Both the position numbers and the translations under genes were made by a program. DNA of 64,000 bases from Trifolium pratense (Eukaryota; Streptophyta; Magnoliopsida; Fabales; Fabaceae). The number at the start of each line of letters is the position of its first letter. Positions within the stretch are counted from its first letter, which is position 1. Shown here in pieces: positions 22,001 through 31,387 of the stretch. The notes below the pieces were generated by a model. That model searched no databases and had not been told where the DNA came from. It saw only the letters and a list, made by a program, of their open reading frames with translations. The stretch spans positions 5,394,001 through 5,458,000 of the forward strand of contig NC_060060.1 of the NCBI RefSeq assembly GCF_020283565.1, in the 5' to 3' direction.

Positions 22001-24733
22001 TAAGCAATTATATTTGTTTTTCGCTTAATCAACTCTACCACAAAGTTCGAACGAAAAAACAAGATGTTTTTTATCTTACAAATTAAAGTTCTAAACACTG
22101 ACACACCACTATGTAAACTATGAATATTGCATCCACAACATTCTTCGAATCGGTTTAAAAAATGACGTTTGTAAAGCCTATTATATAAATTAATTTGAAT
22201 ATGAAGATATGTTGTATAAATAAAATCACTTGCTTTCTAGCTACTAACTTATTTGTTATCATATAATTTGTGTGAAACAGGGTGTTTATAATATTATATA
22301 AGATGTTGATTGAACCATATCGCCAAGATCAATTAAAACCATTATATATGACAAAAATTTAAAATTCCAAAAATGCAAAAATACAATTTAAGAATCAAAA
22401 GAAAATAATATAAATAAGTGACATTTGATCATTCAATAAAACAAGCCTTTCATTTGAAACTCTTAATCAATTTTTCACAACTATTTTCAAGACTTTCTCA
22501 ATCTGTTTCTCTATTCTTTTTATTTTCTTGGATTAAGATTGATCAATAGTGAGTGTGCAATCAAGAACAATTGAATGCATAATTTACGAGATAAAATTTT
22601 CATATTTATATCCTTAACTAGTGTCCCGGGCATTTTCCTATAAATATATTATCATTGTTTGTACATAGCAAGCCGGCAGGCCATATGTTTATTATAAAAT
22701 GACTTATGTTGTGTGTCTCGGAATCTCATCCTGGCAAATCGCACTCATGAATTTTATAAAAGATATGATTGATTGAAAAATATATAGATAGTTCATCAAT
22801 TATTGTATTAAGTAATAATATAAAGGTCGTTGATGAGATTTTAAGTGTCAAACTTACTTGCTATCTAATAATTTTTTTAAGTCACAGACACATGTTAATA
22901 CACGTGTGTCTATAACTTATATTATAGAGTGACGATCATAGTGTTGATCATAGATGCCTATATGATCAACACTAGTCATCATTATGTAATATAAGTCGCA
23001 ATCACAGGCGTGTAGGAACAAGTACCTGAAAATATAGAAATATAAATATCCTTACCACCAAGGTGTGCGGATGTTAGCAGCTCCAGTCTTGATATCATAG
23101 AATCCGGTGGGAATTTCCTTTATTTTGTAGAACTTGAAAGATTTCATTGGGCATTGACTTGCAACTTCTCGTGGTGCACTTAGTTCAATCTACATATTTA
23201 ATGATTATTTTGTCAGAATAAATGTTTATTGAAAATAAGCCGGATACTAATGGTGAAAAACAAAACATTATAAACACTTCAACTATACTAAAAGTATAAA
23301 AAAAATAAAATTATAGTACCAAAAAATAATGATATAATGTAATTTTAATGATGTAGATTGATAATGACCTGCTTGGTGTCCTCCATATGATCAATCCAAT
23401 CATGTACCATAAATTGAAGCCAAGATGCTGCTATCACATTAAATTGCTTCCCAGTGTCCTTGTATGTTTTTCTCTCTAGAAGTTTTGTGGCCACTAGTAT
23501 TGGATTTGGCTTCAACAACTGCACACAAACAAATAAGTTATATTTAATTTTTTTTAAGACTCGATATCTGGCACAAAGACTGACTAATCTGAGGAACATT
23601 TCTTCGACTGCTAAGAAAAACATATATAAATTTAATTTGAACCTTTTCCTTTTGATCAACAGGAGGAACATTTCTACCAAAGAAAGTCCCTTGGCTTCCA
23701 GCACCATCATTAAAAGGGTCATTATATCTTCCATCAGCTGTTCTATATGGAAAATCTGTAGGGTTGTACCTAATCCCTACAGGTGCTGTCCCAACATTTA
23801 TAAGGTTGTATTGTTGGTGAAGATGGCGTCTAAGGTTCAAGTAAATTAGGCCTAAGAAAACAGGCAAACGGTGCCATATCCCCAGTTTGTCAATTGAGTG
23901 TACAATCTGTAAATGCCATGCAACAAAATATGTTCATGAGCATAATAAAATATAAAAGATTTAAATATGTAAATGGTTTCCTACAAATATATCACGAGTT
24001 TAATTTGATTTTAATCATTGTATATTAAACTTGGTCTTTGTTTGGTATATGGATTTTTTTTAATAAGTAATAATGAGAGTACAAAAGATACTCGAACCCT
24101 TACAAATATAAATATTTAGGAATAAAAATGACATATTTGCAATAAAAATAAAAAAAATATAAAAAGTAAAATTACAAGTATTAAAAATAGAACTAGATAT
24201 ATTTATAGGGACTAAATATATATACTCTCTTCGTCCCAAAATATAAGAGAAAATTGGTCAACCAAAATTAATGTATTTAATCTAAATTTTTAACTAAATA
24301 CATCAACTTTCTTTGACCAATTTTCTCTTATATTTTGGTACAGAGGGAGTATATCGTTAGAGAAAACCTAGGGTCAAGACTTTGACCATGTGAAAACAAC
24401 AAAAAAATGACTTGTATATTGACTTACTAAATCAACTTTAAAGTATAATTTAAATTTAAAATATGAGTGGTTTAATGTTTATAAAACCATCAAAATATGC
24501 TGAGTATCAAATTTCACAATAGCTATTATGTATGTATGATATTATGAATATGACGTATAATTTGTGAAAGAAACAAGAACAATATAGTGGAGTATGAAAG
24601 ATATTTGTACAAGGAAGATAAAAGCATCGATGGGTGTCATTTTAGACACAATTTCATGGAAATCTTTATGGATGGCATGTTGCATAATTCTTGCAATAAG
24701 ATCTCTAATGGGATCCACTACTATAGACCACAT
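19083..24733 (-). CDS. Alpha-dioxygenase, copy A (fatty-acid alpha-oxidation)
   Basis: Ten exons in transcription order: 24733-24611, 23906-23643, 23518-23369, 23189-23056, 21763-21550, 21157-21012, 20618-20391, 20250-20048, 19827-19584, 19308-19083. They total 1932 nt (643 aa), all phases fit and all introns are GT-AG. Family members are haem enzymes of the cyclooxygenase/peroxidase superfamily that add O2 to C2 of fatty acids, giving 2R-hydroperoxides; in plants they are induced by pathogens and stress. The distal-haem His region HDWIDHMEDT (His168) and the catalytic Tyr390 with proximal His393 in YRMHPLLPD are present. The start MWSIVVDPIRDL agrees with copies B and C and lies 76 bp below a TATA box. 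This is the most diverged copy: 12 of 75 residues in exon 7 differ from B. Its last acceptor is GAAG rather than the GCAG of B and C. Introns hold SINE, LINE and MITE insertions. Confidence 0.93.
19385..19518 (+). mobile_element. SINE in DOX-A intron 9
   Basis: A box-like 'tttagttcagttgtcaaaga', B box GGTTCGAACCCC, the 3' motif 'ctagccactagactgcttga' and a poly(A) of ~18 are in order. It belongs to the family of the elements at 57786 and 61223. Duplication borders are unclear. Confidence 0.8.
19877..20017 (+). mobile_element. 5'-truncated SINE in DOX-A intron 8 with 17-bp duplication
   Basis: Aaaaattagaaatggtt stands at 19877-19893 and 20001-20017. The body starts at the B box and carries the 3' half of the 4698-type SINE (gggctgaaaccacttgatgt, ggataccggtggtgaaaatt). 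Confidence 0.85.
21386..21536. mobile_element. Tourist/Stowaway-sized MITE in DOX-A intron 5
   Basis: The left end 'actctcttcggccttaatta' is mirrored by 'taattaagatcggagagtgt' at the right end, giving ~150 bp in all. It lies in the intron between exons 5 and 6. Confidence 0.75.
21866..22150 (-). mobile_element. LINE 3' fragment in DOX-A intron 4
   Basis: The minus strand ends in poly(A) (T run near 21876-21889). Upstream of it a frame reads ELIKRKTNIIAYSFVRAAIS and then SSCYIFEMIPQLY and stop, matching the C-terminal pattern of plant LINE RNase H domains. The 5' end is not defined. Confidence 0.7.
22560..22640 (-). repeat. Palindromic repeat terminus in DOX-A intron 4
   Basis: 'Ataatttacgagataaaatt' followed by 'tatccttaactagtgtcccg' matches the right border of the element at 25755-25915, including the CTAG next to a GC-rich palindrome. 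It is probably the end of a non-autonomous transposon of the same family. Confidence 0.5.
23548..23615 (-). mobile_element. SINE 3'-end fragment in DOX-A intron 2
   Basis: A T run followed by 'aagactcgatatctggcaca' and 'gactgactaatctgagg' matches the tail half of the SINE at 2872-3085 (ggtatccggcctttggaccg). The promoter half is missing. Confidence 0.55.
24222..24350. mobile_element. MITE with ~35-bp inverted ends in DOX-A intron 1
   Basis: 'Ctcttcgtcccaaaatataa' followed by 'gagaaaattggtcaa' is mirrored by 'ttgaccaattttctcttata' followed by 'ttttggtacagagggag'. The element is about 130 bp. Confidence 0.85.
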
Positions 24734-24809
24734 TATTGTTGCTTAACACAAGACTAATTTTGATGAATTATGTGTATGTGTTTTTCATTCAATACAAAAC
24801 TTTAGGGTA

Positions 24810-24817
24810 TATTTATA
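24810..24817 (-). promoter_or_regulatory. TATA box of DOX-A
   Basis: TATAAATA on the minus strand lies about 76 bp above the start codon. The flank ACCCTAAAGTTTT just upstream is shared with DOX-B. Confidence 0.6.
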
Positions 24818-24899
24818 ACCTCAAGGGAAAAGGACTTATAGAAGTTTTTTATTCTAATATCTAATTTATGTTCAAATTAATTATAAATGAATGAACCAT

Positions 24900-25754
24900 A
24901 TTCAACCACGAGGCTCACCACGAGGATAATGGTGAAATTTTTATTTTAAAAATATCATGTTTCTTTCCATTCAACATGTAGCCTGCAGGCCTATTTTAAT
25001 ACAGTGTTGTTTATTGCAACTAGTGATAATGTACAAACAAATGGTACTATATATATATATATATGAACAAAAAGACAAATGAACAATTTGTTTGATGAAT
25101 TTAGATTTGATTCAATGCATACAAGTAGAAATTTTGTATCGTGAAATTAAATATACAATCTATTACTAATATATTAAAATCAACTACCATCAAAGTTATT
25201 AATTTATCTTTATTATTTTTAACTACGTTGTAAGTTTTATATCTTTCATTGTAATTTCATTAAAAAATTTAAAAATATAGAAAGATTTTTTTTTTGACAA
25301 TTTTTTTTATAAAAAATATAGAAAGATGACATGGTTAACAATAGGAACAAAACTAAAAAAAAAAAAAGGAAAAACAAACAATAAAAAAATTATAAAAATT
25401 TTAGTAAATAAAAAAATATAGAAAAAAAATGAAACCCCATAAAAAATGAATTTGATGGGTGTATATAATTGATGGGTGATCCTATGATTCAATGGATCTT
25501 GATGAACATTTGATACCATGTTAAAATTGAAAATTGAGTTTAATTCAATCCTATCCTATAAAATTAGTTTATTATAAAACTCATTTTCAAACAAACTCTT
25601 TAACCTGACTTTTTTTCATCTTATTTAGAGGTTATACAAACAACTTATGCAATTTTTATATATTATTATAAGTTTGTTAAAATAGTTTATGATAAAATAA
25701 TTTATAAAATTACAATTTTCACTAGTGTAAACTTATAAAATAACATAAAACAAC
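24900..25754. other. Intergenic DNA upstream of DOX-A
   Basis: AT-rich with an (AT) run near 25047 and oligo-A/T tracts. Nothing else is supported. Confidence 0.5.
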
Positions 25755-25915
25755 AGTGCCCCTGGGGCACTAGTTAAACATACTAAAAAAGGAAACAAAT
25801 GATAAAGTTAATGATGAGAGAGAATAACTTTTCACATCATTAAAACATTGAATACACAATTTACGAGATAAAACTTCTATATTTGTATCCTTAACTAGTG
25901 CCCCGACGGCACTGT
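25755..25915. repeat. Palindrome-bounded element
   Basis: The left end is a GC palindrome followed by CTAGTTAA (agtgcccctggggcactagt). The right end is its inverse (ttaactagtgccccgacggc). Related single ends occur at 22619, at ~27145 (degenerate) and at 51700-51716. Each hairpin-plus-CTAG looks like a Helitron 3' end, but the inverted pairing also fits a small foldback element. I leave the class open. Confidence 0.5.
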
Positions 25916-26199
25916 TTAGCATTTTTCAAACTTAATTTATATTGCATAAGCTATTTGCATAAGTTCAAATATAACTAGGTCAAACGGACCCTAATTAACA
26001 TGTATCTTTAAAACATGTTTACTCACAAAACTAAATTTCATGTTTATCTAACATTTTTCAATATTTTTCTACTTGGATTTTTACGATACAAACAAAATGA
26101 AATTATTAATTGCTAATTTTACTAAGTCAACGAATCAAACACATATCCATAATCCTTGTGGATTCGAGCTCCGTGGGGTCCAAAATCAATAAATTCACG

Positions 26200-26365
26200 T
26201 GTGCTAGGCAATCTTTTATGACTCAATATTAGTTCCGTTTCTAAAAGAAAACTACTTTTTAGATTCATCGAGAATCCTATGTATTTGACCAACATTATAG
26301 ATGAAATACTTAAATTCTCGATGAATTTAAAAAGTAATTTTTCTCTTATATTTAGGACCGGATGA
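26200..26365. mobile_element. Degenerate MITE
   Basis: 'Ttctaaaagaaaactacttt' on the left and 'aaagtaatttttctcttata' with 'ttaggaccggatgaagta' on the right form a decayed inverted pair. It resembles the units at 54494 and 56590. Confidence 0.5.
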
Positions 26366-26388
26366 AGTATATTTTTGTATTTTTCGAG

Positions 26389-26519
26389 ATACCCCTCCAT
26401 CCCAAAATATAAGCAAAATTGAGTAAAAAAAACTTAATGTATTTGGTTGAAAATTTGGACCCAATACATTCACTTTGGTTGACCAACTTTTGCTTATATG
26501 TTGGCACGGATGGAGTATT
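26389..26519. mobile_element. MITE of the 'cccaaaatataag' type
   Basis: 'Cctccatcccaaaatataag' with 'caaaattgag' is mirrored by 'ccaacttttgcttatatgtt' with 'ggcacggatggagta'. The element is ~130 bp, with the same architecture as 24222-24350. Confidence 0.75.
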
Positions 26520-26547
26520 TGTTAAACATACCAAAAAAATAATAAAA

Positions 26548-27050
26548 AGTAGGGTTAAATATGATTTTGATTCCTATAATTTTTCAAAATTTTACTTTTA
26601 GTACCTAAAGATTTTTTTTTTTCTGTACTTTTTAGTCCTTAAAAAGTAGGGTTAAATATGATTTTGACCAACTTATGCATATCATTCGAAATTTTAAAAT
26701 TTTTTCTTCGGTCATGTTTAATACATTATATGAAACTCTCTTGCAAAAACTTAAATTTTTTTAATAAGAGATGAATCAAATATGAATATTTTAGTTTTTT
26801 TACATAAAAATTCATAAATAATTCATTTCATGTTAAAAAATTATAAATTTTTATCGAAGATGTTCTTATTATTATAAACATGAATAAAAAAATCATTCAA
26901 AAATATGAAAGTATACAAAAGTTTGATTAAAAGTAGGGACCAAAAGTTGTGATAGAAATTTTTTTTAGTACCAAAAAGTGCAAAAAAAATCTTTAGGGAC
27001 TAAAACAAAAAATCTGGAACACTATAGGGACCAAAAATATATTTAACCAT
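26548..27050. mobile_element. TIR element with 'gggttaaatatgattttg' ends
   Basis: The left end (gggttaaatatgattttgat) is mirrored at the right end (agggaccaaaaatatattta). Part of the left end is repeated internally near 26648. No coding sequence is seen. Confidence 0.6.
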
Positions 27051-28339
27051 AAAAATAAAATTAATGTTGGTAAGATAGCTTTATACATTTTCGAAGTTCT
27101 GAATACACAAATTTCAAGACATAATTTCCTTTTTAATAGGCTTAACTAATGCTCTGGGACACAAGTTTCAATCATAAATATCTTTTATATCCACCGACAA
27201 TAGTTTATTAATACTAACAAGTGATATTCTTACACTCCAACACAAGAAATTCAACGGACAAACTCATACTTAGATTAAATCCTTTGTGGGTTCTTCAGCT
27301 AGCAGGTTTATGATTGTTTCAAATTTGAGTAATGATAATCTAGGCGTGTATAAACTTGAAATTAAATAAAAATAATAAATTGCTGAAAGGTAAATTGAGT
27401 TCATACGTCAATTAAGAGTTTACAACTTGTATTAAGAAATGTATCCTTGTGTGTTTTGTGTGTTAACGTGAAGATGCTTTTCTATTTTAAGCTATGAATT
27501 CCTCTTTTGGAAATGAGCTCATATTTATAAGAAAACAAGAAAATTCGACTAATCGCCTTCAATCTTTACATGTATACCACATGTCCTGTTAACTTCTCTT
27601 CGATGGAACCGCCAAAAATTGTTTGCTATTATCTCCTTTGGTGTTTGAAAGTTAATTTTTGGTAGAAAACTTCTTTTGGTGTGTTTGTCCTTGGCCTCTC
27701 GAATTTCTCTTTGATGTGATTTCAAACTCAGTCTCCGGTTGCCTTTCGAATCTTAAGTAAAATTTTATATATAACAATTTTAAAGAAAATTATAGATATG
27801 AAGTTAAAAAAATAATGGCTTAAATACAGTTTTGTCCTCCTGTTTTAATTAAATAGGAATTTTACCCCCGATTTTAAAATGCGGACTTTTATCCTCATTT
27901 TAATTTTTGTTAGATTTTGCCCCTCTATCATATTAGCTTATGTGGCAGTGCTTATGTGTATAAGTGTTTTCCACGTCATTAATTATTTATTATTAAACAT
28001 TATCTTATTATTTCTTTTGAATGAAAAAATTCTAAAAATGACAAAAAAATATCAAAATGAATATGGAAAAAAAGTAAAAATAAATAAAATAACTTTAAAT
28101 AGCATAAACAAAAAAAAAGAAAAATTCAGTAAATCTCCAATAATAAGTAAAAAATAGTAAAAATCACAAAAAAAAGAGAGTAAAATACAGTAAAAAAAAA
28201 AGAAAAACATAGTCTAATCAAATCAGAAAAACCAGTAAAACCAGTAAAACCTTTTCATAGTAAAGAAATAATAAGATAATGTTTAATAATAAATAATTAA
28301 TGACGTGGAAAACCATAAATAATTAATAAGATAATGTTT
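27051..28339. other. Transposon-derived intergenic DNA
   Basis: Contains a phrase near 27822 typical of TIR repeats (ggcttaaatacagttttgtc) whose partner end I cannot place, and A-rich tracts near 28050-28210. No gene is supported. Confidence 0.4.
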
Positions 28340-28706
28340 AATTTTAGATTTTAAACAGAATCATAAGCTGATATTAACTGAGTTTAATCTCAACACCATA
28401 TGAACTATTATATCTGTTGTGAGAAAATTAAGATAATGGAATGCAGTTACATGAATGAAAGATTTCTCACCTGAGTGCATGCAAACTCAATCTTGTTAGA
28501 AGATCATCAACAGCTTCCTTAGTGTCAAAGGTAACAAACCAAAGACCACAAGATCGATTGGTAGCGTGTGAAAAGTCTCTTAAACTCATCTGCACAAGTA
28601 AAAACAATATACACCAAAGCAAGGTTCCATTTGCTGCAGCTTTTTCCAAATCAATAACTTAATTTTAGATTTTAAACAGAAGCTTAAGCTGATACTAACT
28701 GAGCTT
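28340..28706 (-). pseudogene. Orphan exon flanked by direct repeats (captured gene fragment?)
   Basis: On the minus strand, 28589-28471 is a well-formed internal exon: acceptor 'ttacttgtgcag', 119 coding nt (MSLRDFSHATNRSCGLWFVT, then FDTKEAVDDLLTRLSLHAL), donor 'ctcag|gtgag'. No partner exons are evident on either side. The segment sits between two ~46-bp direct repeats (28340-28386 and 28661-28706, both beginning aattttagattttaaacaga). I do not recognise the protein family. A gene fragment carried in by a transposon or segmental duplication is the simplest reading. Confidence 0.45.
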
Positions 28707-29820
28707 TAAAGAAATGTGCGGTCATAATGAAAATAGTCAATTTACTTACCACCAGACATTGGAAAAGCTTTGGATTGAAGATTGAAACTTTGGAGCAACA
28801 TATTTTCTTCATTCTAGAGTTATTTCTTACTCTTAATTTCATGAATTCAACTTTTATGTTGGTGTTCTTTTTGATTATGGATAGCTAAATACTATTCTAG
28901 GGTTTTTGGTGTATCTTGCAATTAAAATTTCTTTTGCTATGTCTTAGCTATATGTTCTAGTTTCTAATTTGAATTTCGATATTTTGTTAATTAATTTTAT
29001 CCTATTGATTTTATCACATAAGTAGGAATTATCAACCTATGAATGTTTATAATCAATTGATTGATCAGCGACCGTACTGCAGTTAATTGGTGGACCTATA
29101 GGATAAATGAGACTTAAATTATTGCATGACCAAACCTTAATCATAGTCTTCCAATCATTCAACTTTTTTGTGCTTTATGCTTTTCTTAAATTTCAACTCT
29201 TTGCATGACCAAACAGATTAATAGTTTTAGTAAAGAGATTGGTAATTGAGTTAAAATAAATGAATTCAAATGGAACTAGACATAATCAAATATTGCAAGT
29301 GAAACGATGACCCTAGACCTCTCTCTACTGGTTTACAAACTTCACGTTTTTATTCTTGTTCTTACTCTTACACGTCATTATTTTCTCTTTACTTATCATG
29401 ACAATTCAACTACTCGTTTGCAAACAATTTTCATTCAACTTCACGTTTTTATTCTTGTTTGCATAATTTTTATATATGAATAATTGCTCAATATTTCATA
29501 ATTTCACACATTAAAAAGATAAAATATCACAAGTCAAAATAAAATACAATTTATAATTCAAACCAAATTAGAAATTATATAATAAACTAAGTTCAATAAC
29601 ACAAAATAGCACTATAACATCAATTGACAACATTTTGCCTTCAAAAAAATCAATTGGCAACATACTACAAAAACAAAGTGCCAAGTGAAAAAACAAAAAC
29701 TAAATGTTCATCAAGTTCATAAAGAAGTCCATTGTCAAATGCATAGCAAAATGCAACATAGTGCCAAGTTAAAAACTAAATGTTCATCTAGATATAAAAA
29801 ATTAAAAACTAGAAAAAAAG
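28707..29820. other. Intergenic DNA, nothing recognised
   Basis: AT-rich. A 'caattgacaacat' phrase repeats near 29620-29665 and 'aactaaatgttcatc' repeats near 29698 and 29773. No gene is supported. Confidence 0.4.
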
Positions 29821-30016
29821 TTAAAACGACGTCGTTTTGCCCTGTTTTTTTTTTTTATTTATAAATTCTGCAGAACCGCTTGAATCGCCCTGGCCGGTTC
29901 GTCCCGGTTCACGCGGTTTTTTGCCGGTCCGTTTCCTATCAGTTTTTTGCTCATAACCGAACCGTTTTCATGACCGGTTCACGGTCCGACCGACCGGTCC
30001 GGTTTTGATAACCTTG
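29821..30016. repeat. 'ccggtt'-rich dispersed repeat fragment
   Basis: An unusually GC-rich patch with many CCGGTT/AACCGG motifs and self-complementarity, ending 'ccggttttgataacc'. It looks like a transposon end, class unknown. Confidence 0.4.
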
Positions 30017-30062
30017 GATAAAACCGTCATCAATTAGGTCAATGTTTAAGCCGAAAATAATA

Positions 30063-30345
30063 TTCCCTCTGTACCACAATATATGTTATTTTGGAGAAAA
30101 AATTTGTACCAAATTATATGTCGTTTTACGATACCAATGAAGCATTCTATTTTTTCTATTATACCCTTAATTATTTATTATTCTCTATTCTTTCGATTCT
30201 TCAATTTATTTTTCCCATACAATTAATGAAGGGTAATTTTATAAACTAATTCATAATTTCTTTTTTCATACAACATTCATTATATTTCTTAATATGCGTA
30301 AAAATGTAAAAACGACATATATTGTGGTAGTCACTTTATTTTTTA
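30063..30345. mobile_element. MITE ~280 bp
   Basis: 'Ccctctgtaccacaatatat' followed by 'gttattttgg' is matched inversely by 'acgacatatattgtggtagt' at the right end. The interior is AT-rich. Confidence 0.65.
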
Positions 30346-31387
30346 AGTGTATCTCCACAGTTATTGGAATTTTTGACACTGATCTTCGGAATTTTTGACT
30401 CCATATTATAATTTGTCCTAGTTCACAATCTGATAGTTTGAGTTAGGATCTATCATAGCCTAGCTTCATAGGAGAATCCAAGGCTATTCTTAATTTACAT
30501 AAAAAATTAACTACAAGATTAATCAGGGAAAAAAGCAAATCCAATTATTCATAGTTGACCGACCAACTTTATTTACGACTAGTTCTCAAAGCTATTCCCT
30601 AGTTTTTAGTGAAATGCAATGAATTCATCCTATTTCTATATATAAAAAAAAAGCCTTAAAAAAGAATCCATTATCAAAGCCTAAAAAATACTTTGTGGAA
30701 AGATGAGAATTTAAATATAGTAAATGAAAGAAATTGATTAAAGAAACATTTTCTTGAATGTTAAAATTGAAGGACAAATTGCTCAAAATTATTGGACCCA
30801 ATGCAAATTGCTTAAAATTGAGGAAATAATGTTTGTATATAGACCATTGGATTAAAAACATGTGATAATATTTTAATTAGAAAAAATTAAAGTAAAGTTG
30901 GTCAATTGTTAAGCTGTAAAAATTGAGGAAAAAAAATTGAGAGGATAAAATAATTATAATTCAAAAAACATATAGAATAATAATTATAGAATATAGATAG
31001 AAAATAAAATTGAGATGTACCAAATCAATTTGTTTGCCTATACTCTTATAACAAAAAATATCATTTGCCAATATACCCTATAAACTATAAAGACACTCCA
31101 GAGTTACGAGGCAACTCAAACGTAGTACTTAGCTTAGACAAAAGCACTGCAAAAACTAAAGAAGCAGAAAAAGTGACAAGCAAAGACAATAAATAATAGC
31201 AACAGGGGTAAGGAAGGGCCAGAAACATGCAAAGACAATAATACTCGAGGATTGAAACTTCTATTGAATTCATATTTGAAGTATCTGAAATACTCAACAA
31301 TGTTGAGTCTGTGTATTCATCATGAATATGGAGCATGAGTCAAGCATGCTGTCTTTCGGCCTAAATCTAAAGATGAAATCAACCAAT
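30346..31387. other. Intergenic DNA and 3' flank of the E1 gene
   Basis: No gene supported. The part nearest 31387 should include the E1 3' untranslated region on the minus strand. Confidence 0.5.

Noticed and set aside
27879..28157. 92-codon open frame, hydrophobic then Lys-rich
   Set aside because: It covers transposon-like sequence and A-rich tracts; the Lys/Asn-rich end simply reflects poly-A DNA.
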